A stretch of DNA of 64,000 nt from Hyphomicrobiales bacterium (GCA_900472605.1 UCJD01000013.1:101703-165702); one strand, 5' to 3'. Positions 37,125 to 45,989 are shown, counted from the first letter of the stretch. Notes: generated from the letters alone by a model not told the origin. Translations and numbers: made by a program.

Positions 37125-38279
37125 ATGATCCTGCACGAACTCATCGACTATGAAACCCTGCGCATGATCTGGTGGCTGCTTCTCGGCGTCCTCCTGATCG
37201 GCTTTGCCGTCACAGATGGCTTCGACCTCGGCGTTGGCATGCTGCTCCCCTTCGTCGGCAAGACGGATACCGAGCGGCGCATCGCCATCAACACCATCGG
37301 CCCCGTCTGGGAAGGCAACCAGGTGTGGCTGATCCTTGGCGGCGGTGCTGTCTTCGCCGCATGGCCGCCGCTTTACGCGGTGTCTTTCTCGGGCTTCTAT
37401 CTCGCGATGTTCGCCGTCCTGCTGGCGCTCATCCTGCGACCGGTCGCCTTCAAGTACCGCTCGAAGCGGGAGAGCGCCCGCTGGCGCGGCAACTGGGATC
37501 TCGCGCTCTTCATCGGCGGCTTCGTGCCTTCGCTGATCTTCGGCGTGGCCGTCGGCAACGTGCTGCAGGGCGTGCCCTTTCGCTTCGATCCGGCCGACAT
37601 GCGCATCTTCTATGAAGGCTCGTTCTTCGGCCTGCTCAACCCCTACGCCCTGCTCTGTGGTCTGCTATCGGTCATCATGCTTACCATGCACGGCGCCGCC
37701 TGGTTGATGCTGAAGTCGAGCGGTCCGGTGGCGGAGCGTGCCCGGCGCTATGGAAGCATCGCTGCCATCCTCGTGATCGTGCTCTTCGCGCTCGGCGGAA
37801 TCGTCCTGGCACTTGGCGTCAACGGCTACACGATCTCAAGCGCCGTCATCCCCGACGGTCCCTCGAACCCGCTCCTGAAGACGGCGGCGCATGAGGGCTC
37901 GTGGCTGGCCAATTACGGCACCTATCCCTGGATGATGATCGCCCCAATATCAGGCTTCGCCGGTGCCGTCGCCACCCTGATCGCCATCCGCGCCAGGCTG
38001 GAGGTCGGCACGCTGCTCTTCAGCAAGCTGTCGATCTTCGGCATCATCTCGACGGTCGGCGTCTCGATGTTCCCCTTCATCCTGCCCTCCTCGCTCGATC
38101 CGAAGTCGAGCCTGACGGTCTGGGATGCGTCGTCGAGCCACCTGACGCTGTTCATCATGCTTTTTGTTACGGCGATCTTCCTGCCGATCATCCTCGCCTA
38201 CACCGCCTGGGTTTACAAAGTGCTCTGGGGCAAGGTCGACGAGAAGCAGGTCACCGACAAGAGCGGTCACGCATACTGA
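37125..38279 (+). CDS. cydB: Cytochrome bd oxidase subunit II
   Basis: A 384-residue membrane subunit with about nine helices. The family N-terminus is intact: [31 protein letters not shown], then [26 protein letters not shown]. The C-terminus is [13 protein letters not shown]. It follows cydA by 6 bases and precedes cydX by 12 bases. With CydA it forms the oxidase core. Confidence 0.95.
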   Translation: MILHELIDYETLRMIWWLLLGVLLIGFAVTDGFDLGVGMLLPFVGKTDTERRIAINTIGPVWEGNQVWLILGGGAVFAAWPPLYAVSFSGFYLAMFAVLLALILRPVAFKYRSKRESARWRGNWDLALFIGGFVPSLIFGVAVGNVLQGVPFRFDPADMRIFYEGSFFGLLNPYALLCGLLSVIMLTMHGAAWLMLKSSGPVAERARRYGSIAAILVIVLFALGGIVLALGVNGYTISSAVIPDGPSNPLLKTAAHEGSWLANYGTYPWMMIAPISGFAGAVATLIAIRARLEVGTLLFSKLSIFGIISTVGVSMFPFILPSSLDPKSSLTVWDASSSHLTLFIMLFVTAIFLPIILAYTAWVYKVLWGKVDEKQVTDKSGHAY

Positions 38280-38291
38280 AGGAGAAATAGG

Positions 38292-38402
38292 ATGTGGTAT
38301 TTCGCATGGATCCTTGGCCTGCCGCTTGCGGCCGCCTTCGCCGTCCTCAACGCCATGTGGTACGAGTTGATCGACGATGAGGCCAAGAAGAAGAAATCCT
38401 GA
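38292..38402 (+). CDS. cydX: Cytochrome bd small subunit CydX
   Basis: A 36-residue single-helix membrane protein, reading MWYFAWILGLPLAAAFAVLN from the start and ending in a basic tail EAKKKKS. The MWYFAW opening and the Glu after the helix are CydX hallmarks. GGAGAAATAGG precedes the ATG, 12 bases after cydB. It stabilises the CydAB haem site. Genes this short are often missed in annotation. A terminator follows directly. Confidence 0.9.
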   Translation: MWYFAWILGLPLAAAFAVLNAMWYELIDDEAKKKKS

Positions 38403-38416
38403 CTGACCAGACAAAG

Positions 38417-38453
38417 AAAAGAGGCTGCGCTCCATCCGGGCGCAGCCTCTTTT
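38417..38453. terminator. Bidirectional terminator after cydX
   Basis: GAGGCTGCGC (38421-38430) and GCGCAGCCTC (38440-38449) form a 10-bp stem with a 9-base loop, flanked by AAAA and TTTT. It can end the cyd operon on the plus strand and the msrC transcript on the minus strand. Confidence 0.9.
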
Positions 38454-38475
38454 CGTTCACGCGATGAAATCGCCG

Positions 38476-38964
38476 TCAGTAACTGGCCGCAACGAAGATA
38501 TCGGCCAGCGCCTCGATCCCCGCCTGGTCGTCCGCATCGAAACGCGACGGGATCGGGCTGTCGAGATCGATGACACCGAGGATCTCGCCCTTGTGGCTGA
38601 GCGGCACGACAAGCTCCGAGCGCGAGGCCGCGTCGCAGGCGATATGGCCGGGAAAGGCATGGACGTCCTCGACGAGGATCGACTGGCCCTTTTCGACCGC
38701 GGTTCCGCAGACCCCACGCCCAACCGCAATCCGCACGCAGGCGGTGCGCCCCTGGAACGGCCCGAGCACCAACTCGTCCGTCGACTTCAAGAAATAGAAG
38801 CCGGCCCAGTTGAGATCAGGCATCATTTCGAACATCAAGGCCGAGGTGTTGGCCGCATTGGCGATGACGTCGCGCTCGCCGTGCAGCAGCCCCGTCAGCT
38901 GCTGTGTGAGCTGGCGGTAAAATTCCGTCTTGTCGGCCTTATCAATTCTCGCCGTTTGAAACAT
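38476..38964 (-). CDS. msrC: Free methionine-(R)-sulfoxide reductase (GAF domain)
   Basis: A 162-residue GAF-fold enzyme that reduces free methionine-R-sulfoxide. The catalytic and resolving cysteines C76, C86 and C110 have the spacing of the E. coli enzyme (10 and 24 residues apart). Motifs include LNWAGFYFLK, LVLGPFQGRTACVRI, GRGVCGTAVE and ILVEDVHAFPGHIACD. It protects methionine pools against oxidation. Convergent with the cyd operon. The start has no strong upstream alternative. Confidence 0.9.
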   Translation of the reverse strand: MFQTARIDKADKTEFYRQLTQQLTGLLHGERDVIANAANTSALMFEMMPDLNWAGFYFLKSTDELVLGPFQGRTACVRIAVGRGVCGTAVEKGQSILVEDVHAFPGHIACDAASRSELVVPLSHKGEILGVIDLDSPIPSRFDADDQAGIEALADIFVAASY

Positions 38965-39324
38965 CTCGGTTCACCTTTCAGCAGGGCTTGGCGCTTGCTG
39001 AGGCTGATATAGCGATCCACGCCACTCTTGCCAATTCGCTGGCGCGCTGCCTTCCGGGGAAATAACCGCGCCAATTCACGGCGGATTGAAGAATACGATC
39101 TTGTCCGGCGGCGATCGGGCCATATGTCCATAAGATGTCGATTGGATAATCCGACGTTGGCCGCCACCAGCAGCATCCGGGCGACGAATGCAGTCGTAAT
39201 AAGGCGACGTTCGCGCCCGAACTCCCGCCGCGGCGACTGCAAGGCAAATGGCATCGCCGGGACGCCGGCGCAGTGATTGGCCGGCAACGATAGAACCATC
39301 CATTTTCAGTACGAGGTAAAGGCA
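38965..39324. other. Intergenic region without a recognised gene
   Basis: 360 bases between the divergent msrC gene and a small hypothetical gene. It should hold both promoters. Frames crossing it on either strand look like chance reading frames (arginine-rich, no ribosome-binding site). No repeat or RNA structure stands out. Confidence 0.4.
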
Positions 39325-39585
39325 ATGACACCGGAAGACAGACAGGCAGTTTTCAGCCACCGCGAGATTGCCGCAGTCATAAAGGGAATAACGCTTGATG
39401 ACGGCACGGATGCGCCGATTACCGGCAAGTCTCTCGGCGAAGCAATCCTCTTTGTATCCGAGGAAGCGTCCACCAATGCATCGAGCGCGCATGTGATCTA
39501 CGGCGCCAACGAATCGCTGAGCTACACCGATTGCCTCAGCATCTACCGCGACTATGGGCCAGCGCTGAAACGCGGTTCCAACTGA
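39325..39585 (+). CDS. Small hypothetical protein
   Basis: An 86-residue soluble protein of unknown family. It begins MTPEDRQAVFSHREIAAVIKG and contains EAILFVSEEASTNASSAHVIYG and YTDCLSIYRDYGPALKRGSN. AGGTAAAGG precedes the ATG at 39325; an upstream TTG at 39277 is less likely. No signal peptide or membrane segment. It stands alone. Confidence 0.55.
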   Translation: MTPEDRQAVFSHREIAAVIKGITLDDGTDAPITGKSLGEAILFVSEEASTNASSAHVIYGANESLSYTDCLSIYRDYGPALKRGSN

Positions 39586-39778
39586 ACATATTCAGCCGAT
39601 AACGCCTGGCGGCGGATCGCCGCGAGGCGAGGCAACGTGGCGCGGCCATCACACCCTTCGCTTTAAGATGGGAGCGGCCGTCTCCTCAATTGTGCAGAGC
39701 AGCATTCTGGCCTATACCGCCTGTTGTCGGCAACCATGCTCCGGCGCCCGAAGCTCTCTTCAAATTGAAACTGCTCCC

Positions 39779-40735
39779 ATGACTGCTCCCCATTCGCCTG
39801 CGCGCGGCGTTCTCATCGCCTTTGCTGCCTATGCCGTGTTCGCCTTCAGCGACGCTTCGATCAAGATCCTCCACGGCAGTATCCCGTCCTACGAGATCGC
39901 CTTCATCGGCGCCCTGTTCGGCACCGCTGCATTGCCCTTCATCAAGGCCAAGGAAGACTCCTGGCTCGATGTCGTCCGCACCACGAACCGCAAGCTGTGG
40001 CTGCTGCGCTTCGTCTGCGGCGCGATCGGCGCGATTGCCTCGATCATCACCTTCACGCTGCTTCCTATGGCGGAGGCCTTCTGCCTTCTGTTCCTGCTGC
40101 CCTCCTTCGTCACCATCCTCTCGGTCATCTTCCTCAAGGAAGATGTCCGCTGGCAGCGCTGGGCCGCCGTTATCGTCGGCTTCCTAGGCGTCCTGGTGGT
40201 GCTGCGTCCCGGCTTCCGCGAACTCTCGGTCGGCCATCTCGCCGCAGCGATTGGCGGCCTGACGGCAGCGATTTCGATCGTCGTCCTTAGAAAGATGGGT
40301 CCGGCCGAAAAGCGCCTGTCGCTCTACGGCGCCGCACTGCTCGGCACCATCATCGTGAGCGGCGTGCTCATGGCCTCGCAATTCGTCATGCCCACACCAC
40401 GGCAGTGGCTGTTCATCGCAAGCTACGGCCTGCTCGGAGCCGCCGGCAACGTGCTGTTGATGACCGCCGCGCGCATTGCGCCCGCCAGCCTCGTCGCTCC
40501 ACCGCAATACAGCCAGATGCTGTGGGCGATCGCCTTCGGCTACCTGATCTTCGACGATGCGATCGACCTGCCGATGGCGGGCGGCATCTTGCTGATCATC
40601 TGCTCCGGCCTGCTGACACTTGCCCGCGAACGCAAGCGCGGCACGCCGCTGCCGACATCCGTCGTCTCCTCCGACAGCCAGGCGCCGCTGGCCACCTCCG
40701 CTGCCGGCGAAGGTCCGTGCGCGCCCAAGGCCTGA
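39779..40735 (+). CDS. DMT superfamily (EamA) transporter
   Basis: A 318-residue membrane protein with ten predicted helices in two EamA repeats. The first begins GVLIAFAAYAVFAFSDASIKIL, and the second begins near GHLAAAIGGLTAAISIVVLRK. A loop FLKEDVRWQRWAAVIVGFLGVLVVLRPG ends the first repeat. Such proteins export amino acids, nucleobases or other small metabolites, and the substrate is not visible. No strong ribosome-binding site precedes the ATG at 39779, so the exact start is less certain. A bidirectional terminator follows. Confidence 0.88.
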   Translation: MTAPHSPARGVLIAFAAYAVFAFSDASIKILHGSIPSYEIAFIGALFGTAALPFIKAKEDSWLDVVRTTNRKLWLLRFVCGAIGAIASIITFTLLPMAEAFCLLFLLPSFVTILSVIFLKEDVRWQRWAAVIVGFLGVLVVLRPGFRELSVGHLAAAIGGLTAAISIVVLRKMGPAEKRLSLYGAALLGTIIVSGVLMASQFVMPTPRQWLFIASYGLLGAAGNVLLMTAARIAPASLVAPPQYSQMLWAIAFGYLIFDDAIDLPMAGGILLIICSGLLTLARERKRGTPLPTSVVSSDSQAPLATSAAGEGPCAPKA

Positions 40736-40776
40736 CCAACGGCTGTTGCAGCCCAAACATCACCCCAAAACGAAAA

Positions 40777-40815
40777 CACCCCTGTCCGCGTCTCCACGCA
40801 GGCAGGGGTGTTTTT
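40777..40815. terminator. Bidirectional terminator after the DMT transporter gene
   Basis: CACCCCTG (40777-40784) pairs with CAGGGGTG (40803-40810), followed by TTTTTA. The opposite side is preceded by AAAA, so it can also end the transcript of the convergent proline-rich gene. Confidence 0.85.
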
Positions 40816-40841
40816 ATTTCAGACTGTCGCAGGCCGGTCTG

Positions 40842-41240
40842 TCAGCGCAGGACCGGGCAACCGCGAACATTGCCGAAGGTGATCTCGTCGGGCCCACGAC
40901 GCGTAAAGCCCTGCACGATCACCCGGCGCGGCGTGATATCGACGACGCGGGCGCGGCGGAAGCCGTAGTCCATCGCCTTGTCTTCAGCCAGGCGCGGATC
41001 GCAACCACGCGGCCGGCCGCCATAATACGGGGGTGGCGGCGGTGGGCGACCGTAAACCGGCGGCGGCGGTGGCCGGCCGTAGCCTGGGGGCGGTGGTGGG
41101 CGTCCGTAGCCCGGAGGCGGTGGCGGACGACCGTCGTCTATATAGATGTCCACCTGAGCAGAGGCCGGAACCGTAGCGCCGGCTAACGTGCCGACGCCCA
41201 CTACCAGGGCAATCCCCGCCTTGGTCAGAAACTGCATCAT
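40842..41240 (-). CDS. Secreted protein with GRPPPPPGY repeats
   Basis: A 132-residue exported protein. A signal peptide occupies residues ~1-28 (AGIALVVGVGTLAGATVPASA). Residues ~37-75 contain four near-identical units of GRPPPPP(G/V/Y)Y. The C-terminal domain has one Cys near each end and reads CDPRLAEDKAMDYGFRRARV, then VDITPRRVIVQGF and FGNVRGCP. I start at 41240 because GGAG precedes it by 6 bases. Function unknown. The C-terminal domain is shared with the next gene at 41405-41734, so the two are paralogues; the proline-rich arm is unique to this one. Confidence 0.75.
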   Translation of the reverse strand: MMQFLTKAGIALVVGVGTLAGATVPASAQVDIYIDDGRPPPPPGYGRPPPPPGYGRPPPPPVYGRPPPPPPYYGGRPRGCDPRLAEDKAMDYGFRRARVVDITPRRVIVQGFTRRGPDEITFGNVRGCPVLR

Positions 41241-41404
41241 CGAAATCTCCATATCGCGCGGTTGCGACCGCGCTCCTTTTTCGATTCTCTCGGCCGGTCT
41301 TAAGAACGGCCCTCCCGGATAAACGCATTGTTATGCGATTCGCACAAAGCAGGCTGAAAATGGCGCGGCCAAGGCGATGCAGCCCTATGGTCGGCTAGAT
41401 TCGA

Positions 41405-41734
41405 TCAACGGCGAATCTCGGGGCAACCGCGAACGTTCGCGAAGAACATACGGTCCCAATGACCGCGATAGCCACGACCGGCAACGACGATGCGGCGTGG
41501 CGTGATATCCGTAACGCGCGCGTTGCGCAGGCCGGCATAGCGCGCTTTCTCGACAGCCCGGATCGGCGAGCAGGCGCGCGGAGGAGCCGGGCGATGGTAC
41601 TGAATGTCGATGACCGATGCGCGCTCGGGGCTGGCTGCTGATGCAACCGAGAACGTCGCTGGAATGGACGCAATTGCAAGGATGGCGGCGAATGAAGCTT
41701 TGGCGATAAAATGGGTCATGTTCATGCTTTTCAT
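41405..41734 (-). CDS. Secreted protein, paralogue of the neighbouring proline-rich gene
   Basis: A 109-residue protein with a signal peptide (ASFAAILAIASIPATFSVASA, cleavage near residue 33). The mature part shares the C-terminal domain of the gene at 40842-41240: CSPIRAVEKARYAGLRNARV, DITPRRIVVAGRG and FFANVRGCPEIRR. Two Cys at equivalent positions could form a disulfide. It lacks the proline-rich repeats. The start is uncertain because several Met codons cluster and no clear ribosome-binding site is seen. Confidence 0.72.
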   Translation of the reverse strand: MKSMNMTHFIAKASFAAILAIASIPATFSVASAASPERASVIDIQYHRPAPPRACSPIRAVEKARYAGLRNARVTDITPRRIVVAGRGYRGHWDRMFFANVRGCPEIRR

Positions 41735-41821
41735 TGGTTGTCGATGGTCTCCCTTGCGGGATTGGACAAACGATAAACGCCTGAAAATGAACGATGTTCG
41801 AACCGCCCGTTCACATTTAGT

Positions 41822-42244
41822 TCAGTTGCCGAGATGCAGCACGACCTCGCGCCGATGCGGACTTTCGCGATGTTCGAACAGATAGATCCCCTGCCAGGTG
41901 CCCAGCACAAGCCGCCCGTCCATGACTGGAATCCCGATCGAAACCTGCGTCAGCGCCGCCTTGATATGCGCAGGCATATCATCCGGTCCTTCCATCGTGT
42001 GGACGATCCAGCGCATCGACGGATCGGACGATGGCGGCACCAGCCGGCGAAAGAATCCGTTGAGATCTGTGCGGACATCCGGATCCGCATTCTCCTGAAT
42101 GAGCAGCGAGCAGGAGGTGTGCCGCACGAAAACGGTAAGCAAACCCGCTTCGACATCGGCTGAGCGCACCAAGGCCGTTGCCTGATCGGTGAACTCGTAA
42201 AGGCCCTGCCCGCGCGTCTGCAGGCTTAGAATCTTCTGTGGCAT
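41822..42244 (-). CDS. YjbQ family protein (UPF0047)
   Basis: A 140-residue protein of the YjbQ/UPF0047 family. It has FVRHTSCSLLIQENADPDVRTDL, GPDDMPAHIKAALTQVSIGIPV, LGTWQGIYLFEHR and a C-terminal REVVLHLGN. The His and Glu residues match the metal-binding site of the family, some members of which show thiamin-phosphate synthase activity. The ATG at 42244 is chosen because family similarity starts there; the long upstream extension is atypical. Function in this organism is not established. Confidence 0.88.
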   Translation of the reverse strand: MPQKILSLQTRGQGLYEFTDQATALVRSADVEAGLLTVFVRHTSCSLLIQENADPDVRTDLNGFFRRLVPPSSDPSMRWIVHTMEGPDDMPAHIKAALTQVSIGIPVMDGRLVLGTWQGIYLFEHRESPHRREVVLHLGN

Positions 42245-42324
42245 GGCCGCACTCCAGACAATGAAACTCCGCTCAGAGGTCGCGCGCACCCGCTGACATG
42301 TCAATGCCGATGATCGGCTAAATA

Positions 42325-42678
42325 TCAAAGCCGCAGCAGGGGAACGAAGCCGCCGTAGATCATCCGTTTGCCATCGAAGATGTCTTTCCACTCGACGCCC
42401 TGCAGGACAGGGTCGGACATTACCTTCGCATTGATCGCATCGCGCTGTTCGCGCGAATCGTAAGTGATCCACGAGAACACCACGACCTCGTCATCGGTCG
42501 CCTGGACCGCGCGCGGAAACGACGTCAGCTCGCCATAGGGCACGTCGTCTGCGACGCACTCGACATATTCCTTGGCGCCGTGCGATTTCCAGACCTCTCC
42601 AGCCTTGGCAGAAAACGTCTTGTAAGCGTCGATATTCTTCTTCGGCACGGCAACGATAAACCCGTCGACATAAGACAT
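42325..42678 (-). CDS. DUF1428 domain protein
   Basis: A 117-residue ferredoxin-like small protein, nearly the whole DUF1428 family: MSYVDGFIVAVPKKNIDAYKT, WKSHGAKEYVECVADDVPYG, VVFSWITYDSREQRDAINAKVMSDP and a C-terminal RMIYGGFVPLL. Function is unknown. It lies 80 bases upstream of yjbQ on the same strand and could share its transcript. Confidence 0.88.
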   Translation of the reverse strand: MSYVDGFIVAVPKKNIDAYKTFSAKAGEVWKSHGAKEYVECVADDVPYGELTSFPRAVQATDDEVVVFSWITYDSREQRDAINAKVMSDPVLQGVEWKDIFDGKRMIYGGFVPLLRL

Positions 42679-42803
42679 GTCTCTTCTCCCTTGAACGTTG
42701 GCATCGCTTCAAGGACGAACGAGACGCACCCGAACCGACACCCTTTTCAAAATAGGCGCCATGCCCGTTGGACAAGATGTCGATGCGCAGAAGCAATGAT
42801 GCC

Positions 42804-43769
42804 TTACGCCACGCCGGCGCGATCGCCCTCGCTGGCGACGTTGAAGGTTCGGAAGCGTTCAACGAGAAAGTCGACGAGCGTGCGTACCGCCATCGGCAAA
42901 CCGCGCGATGCCGTGAACACCAGATAGATCGTCGCCTGGGACATCTGATAGTCAGGCAGCAAGCGCACCAGCGTTCCTTGGCGCAGCCCTTCGGCGCAGA
43001 CGATATCGGGAAGCAGCCCGACGCCCACCCCAGCATGAATAGCCTCCAGAACGGCAGGCACGCTGCGACAGCTCATGCGCGGTCGATGCTCGTGCCTGTG
43101 AAGCGCGCCGTCAGGGCCGGTGAAGTCCCAGACGTCGATCTCGCGCCACTCTGCCATGCCGCTGGTGAACGAAACGGTCGGCACGCCATCAAGCGATTCG
43201 ATACCCTCCCCCCGCGGCAACCTGCCTGCCATCTCCTTATTGGCGACGAGGATGAGATCGACCTTGCTCAAGACACGCATCGTCAGTTCGGCATCGGTCT
43301 CTTCGGCCAATTGCGCCCGGATGGCGAGATCGAGTCGGTCGTTGATGATGTCGATCCGCTGATCGGTGGCGAGAATCTGCAGTTGGATCTTGGGATGAAG
43401 CAGCAGGAATTCCGGAAAGATCGCGCCTAGCGAACCCTCGAGCAGCCCTGTTGGAACACTGAGCCTGATAGTCCCCTGTGCTTCGCCGTTCACATCTTCA
43501 ATAGCCTTGGTAGCGCGTTCCGCCTCACGGATCATGTTCTCACAGTAAACATATAGTGATTGACCAATTTCGGTCACACGGAACCGGTGCACCGTTCTTT
43601 CGATCAATCGGACACCCAGGCGATCTTCAAGCGCGTTGATGTGGCGGCTGAGTTTCGACTTCGGCAAACCCAGTACGCGCCCCGCCGCGGAGAAGCCTCC
43701 ATAGCGTACAACCGCTGCAAAATAAGCAAAACCGTTCATATCCGGAAAGATGGTGTCGGTCGCCGACAT
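42804..43769 (-). CDS. LysR family transcriptional regulator
   Basis: A 321-residue LysR-type regulator. The N-terminal helix-turn-helix (FAAVVRYGGFSAAGRVLGLPKSKLSRHINALEDRLGVRLIERT) is followed by the substrate-binding effector domain (GTIRLSVPTGLLEGSLG, LQILATDQRIDIINDRLDLAIRAQ). It belongs to the subgroup with KSKLSRHI in the recognition helix. A target is not obvious; it does not face a divergent metabolic gene, though the porin gene lies 495 bases upstream on the other strand. Confidence 0.88.
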   Translation of the reverse strand: MSATDTIFPDMNGFAYFAAVVRYGGFSAAGRVLGLPKSKLSRHINALEDRLGVRLIERTVHRFRVTEIGQSLYVYCENMIREAERATKAIEDVNGEAQGTIRLSVPTGLLEGSLGAIFPEFLLLHPKIQLQILATDQRIDIINDRLDLAIRAQLAEETDAELTMRVLSKVDLILVANKEMAGRLPRGEGIESLDGVPTVSFTSGMAEWREIDVWDFTGPDGALHRHEHRPRMSCRSVPAVLEAIHAGVGVGLLPDIVCAEGLRQGTLVRLLPDYQMSQATIYLVFTASRGLPMAVRTLVDFLVERFRTFNVASEGDRAGVA

Positions 43770-44264
43770 TACGTATTCCCTTTACAAAGAAGTGCTAAAG
43801 TACGCCCTCAGCAAGTCGGATACGCCGCTTGTGTGAATATGCCAACCACCGGCGTGAAAACATTCGTTCCAAATTTGGAACATAGCGTTCCAGCGAACCC
43901 TCTTCAATTTGCTGCAGCGCCACATTATCTCGCCGACATTGGCGCCAATGTGTTTGCTTGGCGGCAATACTGTGCTCTGCCGGGCACCCGAAATGACTTT
44001 GATATTATGTTGCTCCGCAGCCGCGGGGATGTTGCGTCTATGCGTCTAAGTATCTGATATTGTGGCAAATTCATCACAATTCAGACATAACAAGTTTCAC
44101 AAACAACGATTTCGCCACCATCCGAATTGATAGATTTAGTAAGGGATGAGAGAAGGGCATCAGCGGTTCGCTGATCCGCGTGCCGAAAGGCTGTTTACCG
44201 GAACGGTCGCCTATCACCTCCCAGTGTGTGGCGACGGTCTCTTCTAAAAGGAAATGGATTTCAA
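43770..44264. other. Divergent intergenic region upstream of the LysR and porin genes
   Basis: 495 bases without a supported gene. It contains a perfect 16-bp palindrome GTTCCAAATTTGGAAC (43866-43881), about 100 bases before the LysR start, and the AT-rich promoter region of the porin gene from about 44060 onward. A plus-strand frame running in from the LysR gene is antisense and is not counted. Confidence 0.5.
43866..43881. promoter_or_regulatory. 16-bp perfect palindrome upstream of the LysR gene
   Basis: GTTCCAAATTTGGAAC is perfectly symmetric; a related GTTCCAGCGAAC occurs at 43887-43898. It lies upstream of the LysR gene and of the porin. A T-N11-A core (T at 43867, A at 43879) fits a LysR-type site, but any dimeric regulator could be responsible. 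Confidence 0.4.
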
Positions 44265-45293
44265 ATGAACATTCGGATGGTTATGCTGACGTCTGCTGCA
44301 GCTCTCGCTGCTGCCACGTCTCCCGTCTTCGCTGCCGACGCAATCGTCGCAGCTGAGCCTGAAGCAGTAGAATACGTTCGCGTTTGCGACGCTTACGGCA
44401 CTGGCTACTTCTACATCCCAGGCACCGAAACCTGCCTCAAGGTCGGCGGTTACCTGCGTTTTGAAGTATACGGCGGCCCGAACCAGAAGGGTTCTTCTGA
44501 CTGGAACGCTCGTACGCGCGCCCAGGTTTCGTTCACCGCAAAGAGCGACACCGAGTACGGTCCTCTGACCGGCGTTATCGTTCTCCGTAACAACGGCGAC
44601 AACGCTTCCACGACCTCCACGCTGGACTCCGCTTACATCGACATCGCTGGCCTGCGCGCTGGTCTGTTCTACAGCTGGTGGGATGACGATTTGAGCGGCG
44701 AGCCGGACGTTCTGTCCAGCTTCGAAACCCTGCACAACTCCGTTCGTTACCAGTATGAATCCGGCGACTTCTACGCTGGCGTCAGCATCGACGAACTGGA
44801 AGACGGCTACTACAAGACCGGTGAAGGCTCGAACAACTTCGGCGTTGCAGCTGCTGTTGGCGGCAAGGTCGGCGGCTTCAGCTACCAGGTCATCGGCGGC
44901 TACGACACTGACAACGAAGAAGGCGCTATCCGCGGCATGCTCTTCGCTGACATCGGTCCTGGCACGCTCGGCCTCGCTGCAGTCTACGCAACCGGCCCGA
45001 ACTCCTACTACTCGCAGTCGGAGTGGACCGTTGCCGCTGAATACGCAGCAAAGATCACCGACAAGTGGACCATCACCCCGATGGCTCAGTACTTCGGCAA
45101 CTACGTTTCCGACATGGACAACGGCGCTATTCCGTCGTCCTTCGACGGTCTCGGCGACGCTTGGAAGGTCGGCGTAACCGTTGACTACCAGATCGTTGAC
45201 AACCTCTACGCCAAGGCAACCGTCGACTACACCGACGTTGACCACGAAGACAGCGTAACCAAGGGCTTCTTCCGCCTGCAGCGCGCTTTCTAA
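44265..45293 (+). CDS. Outer-membrane porin (RopA/Omp2 family)
   Basis: A 342-residue porin of the alphaproteobacterial Omp2/RopA type. The signal peptide is about 23 residues (MVMLTSAAALAAATSPVFA). The mature N-terminus EAVEYVRVCDAYGTGYFYIPG leads into CLKVGGYLRFEVY, a family hallmark with two Cys. The remainder is alternating aromatic beta strands ending in the expected C-terminal Phe (FFRLQRAF). AAGGA lies upstream of the ATG. The gene uses more T-ending codons than its neighbours (GCT, GTT), the pattern of highly expressed rhizobial genes. A hairpin follows. Confidence 0.92.
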   Translation: MNIRMVMLTSAAALAAATSPVFAADAIVAAEPEAVEYVRVCDAYGTGYFYIPGTETCLKVGGYLRFEVYGGPNQKGSSDWNARTRAQVSFTAKSDTEYGPLTGVIVLRNNGDNASTTSTLDSAYIDIAGLRAGLFYSWWDDDLSGEPDVLSSFETLHNSVRYQYESGDFYAGVSIDELEDGYYKTGEGSNNFGVAAAVGGKVGGFSYQVIGGYDTDNEEGAIRGMLFADIGPGTLGLAAVYATGPNSYYSQSEWTVAAEYAAKITDKWTITPMAQYFGNYVSDMDNGAIPSSFDGLGDAWKVGVTVDYQIVDNLYAKATVDYTDVDHEDSVTKGFFRLQRAF

Positions 45294-45306
45294 TCTGACT
45301 ATCGGC

Positions 45307-45332
45307 GCCCCGGTCTAGGCCGGGGCACCTTT
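45307..45332 (+). terminator. Terminator after the porin gene
   Basis: GCCCCGG (45307-45313) and CCGGGGC (45320-45326) form a 7-bp stem with a 6-base loop, 13 bases after the stop, followed by ACCTTTC. The T-run is short but the stem is GC-rich. Confidence 0.6.
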
Positions 45333-45485
45333 CACAAGTTTGCCTTTTCTGATCCGATTGACCTCCGATCAGTTACGGGGATTGGTCCGGTTTCCCTGCC
45401 GGACCGATCCTTGAAATTTCGAGACAGGTTTGCCGCGACCGATCGCCGAACCCGCGTCTCTCAAGCCGTCGGCGCCCCGCCTTCC

Positions 45486-45867
45486 CTAGATCGTCAACTC
45501 CTCGATGGAATCGACACGATCGGAATAAAAGGCGACATAGCCCTTGATCTCGCCGACGGCATCCGAGGGGTCTTCATAGCTCCAGATCGCGTTCTCCGAA
45601 CGCTTCCCATCAAACGCGACGCTGTAATACGACGCCTCGCCTTTTGTACGGGCAAAAGCTCTTGTGCAGCGTGCGCGTGAGTAACGCCATATCCACGTCA
45701 TCGCGGGGGATATAGGCGACGGGGGGATAGCTCGCCTCGTTTAACGTCAGCGCCTTTCGGCTATCGGCGATCACGCGCCCGTTCCACATGACCACCACGC
45801 GCTTGGGATTGGGCGCGATAGCGATCGGATGATCAGGACCGGGAATCTTCATCGGCTGCGCGGACAT
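45486..45867 (-). pseudogene. DUF427 domain gene broken by a one-base frameshift
   Basis: The first part, from the ATG at 45867 (AAAGGAG upstream), encodes DUF427-type sequence: MKIPGPDHPIAIAPNPKRVV, VIADSRKALTLNEASYPPVAYIP, ending near HKSFCPYK. The rest of the domain continues in another frame: KGEASYYSVAFDGKRSE, IWSYEDPSDAVGEIKGYVAFYSDRVD. The join lies at a run of four A on the coding strand (plus-strand TTTT at 45642-45645); with three A the frame would be continuous. It is either a recent inactivating insertion or a sequencing error. If corrected it would give a protein of about 126 residues. DUF427 function is not established. Confidence 0.8.
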
Positions 45868-45989
45868 TGGCGGCTCCTTTGATGCTGATGATATCAATCT
45901 GGGGAGCACCGCGCTCGTTTGCAGCCAAGACGGTATAACGATCCGGTGATCGAACCGCGCTGACGTCGGGATCAGACTGAATCAACCAT

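Noticed and set aside
41020..41130. Tandem DNA repeat of about 27 bases
   Set aside because: It is the coding sequence of the GRPPPPPGY units, described with that gene, not an intergenic repeat or CRISPR.
43560..44057. 165-codon plus-strand frame into the LysR-porin gap
   Set aside because: Its first part is antisense to the LysR gene and the rest lacks a start with a ribosome-binding site.
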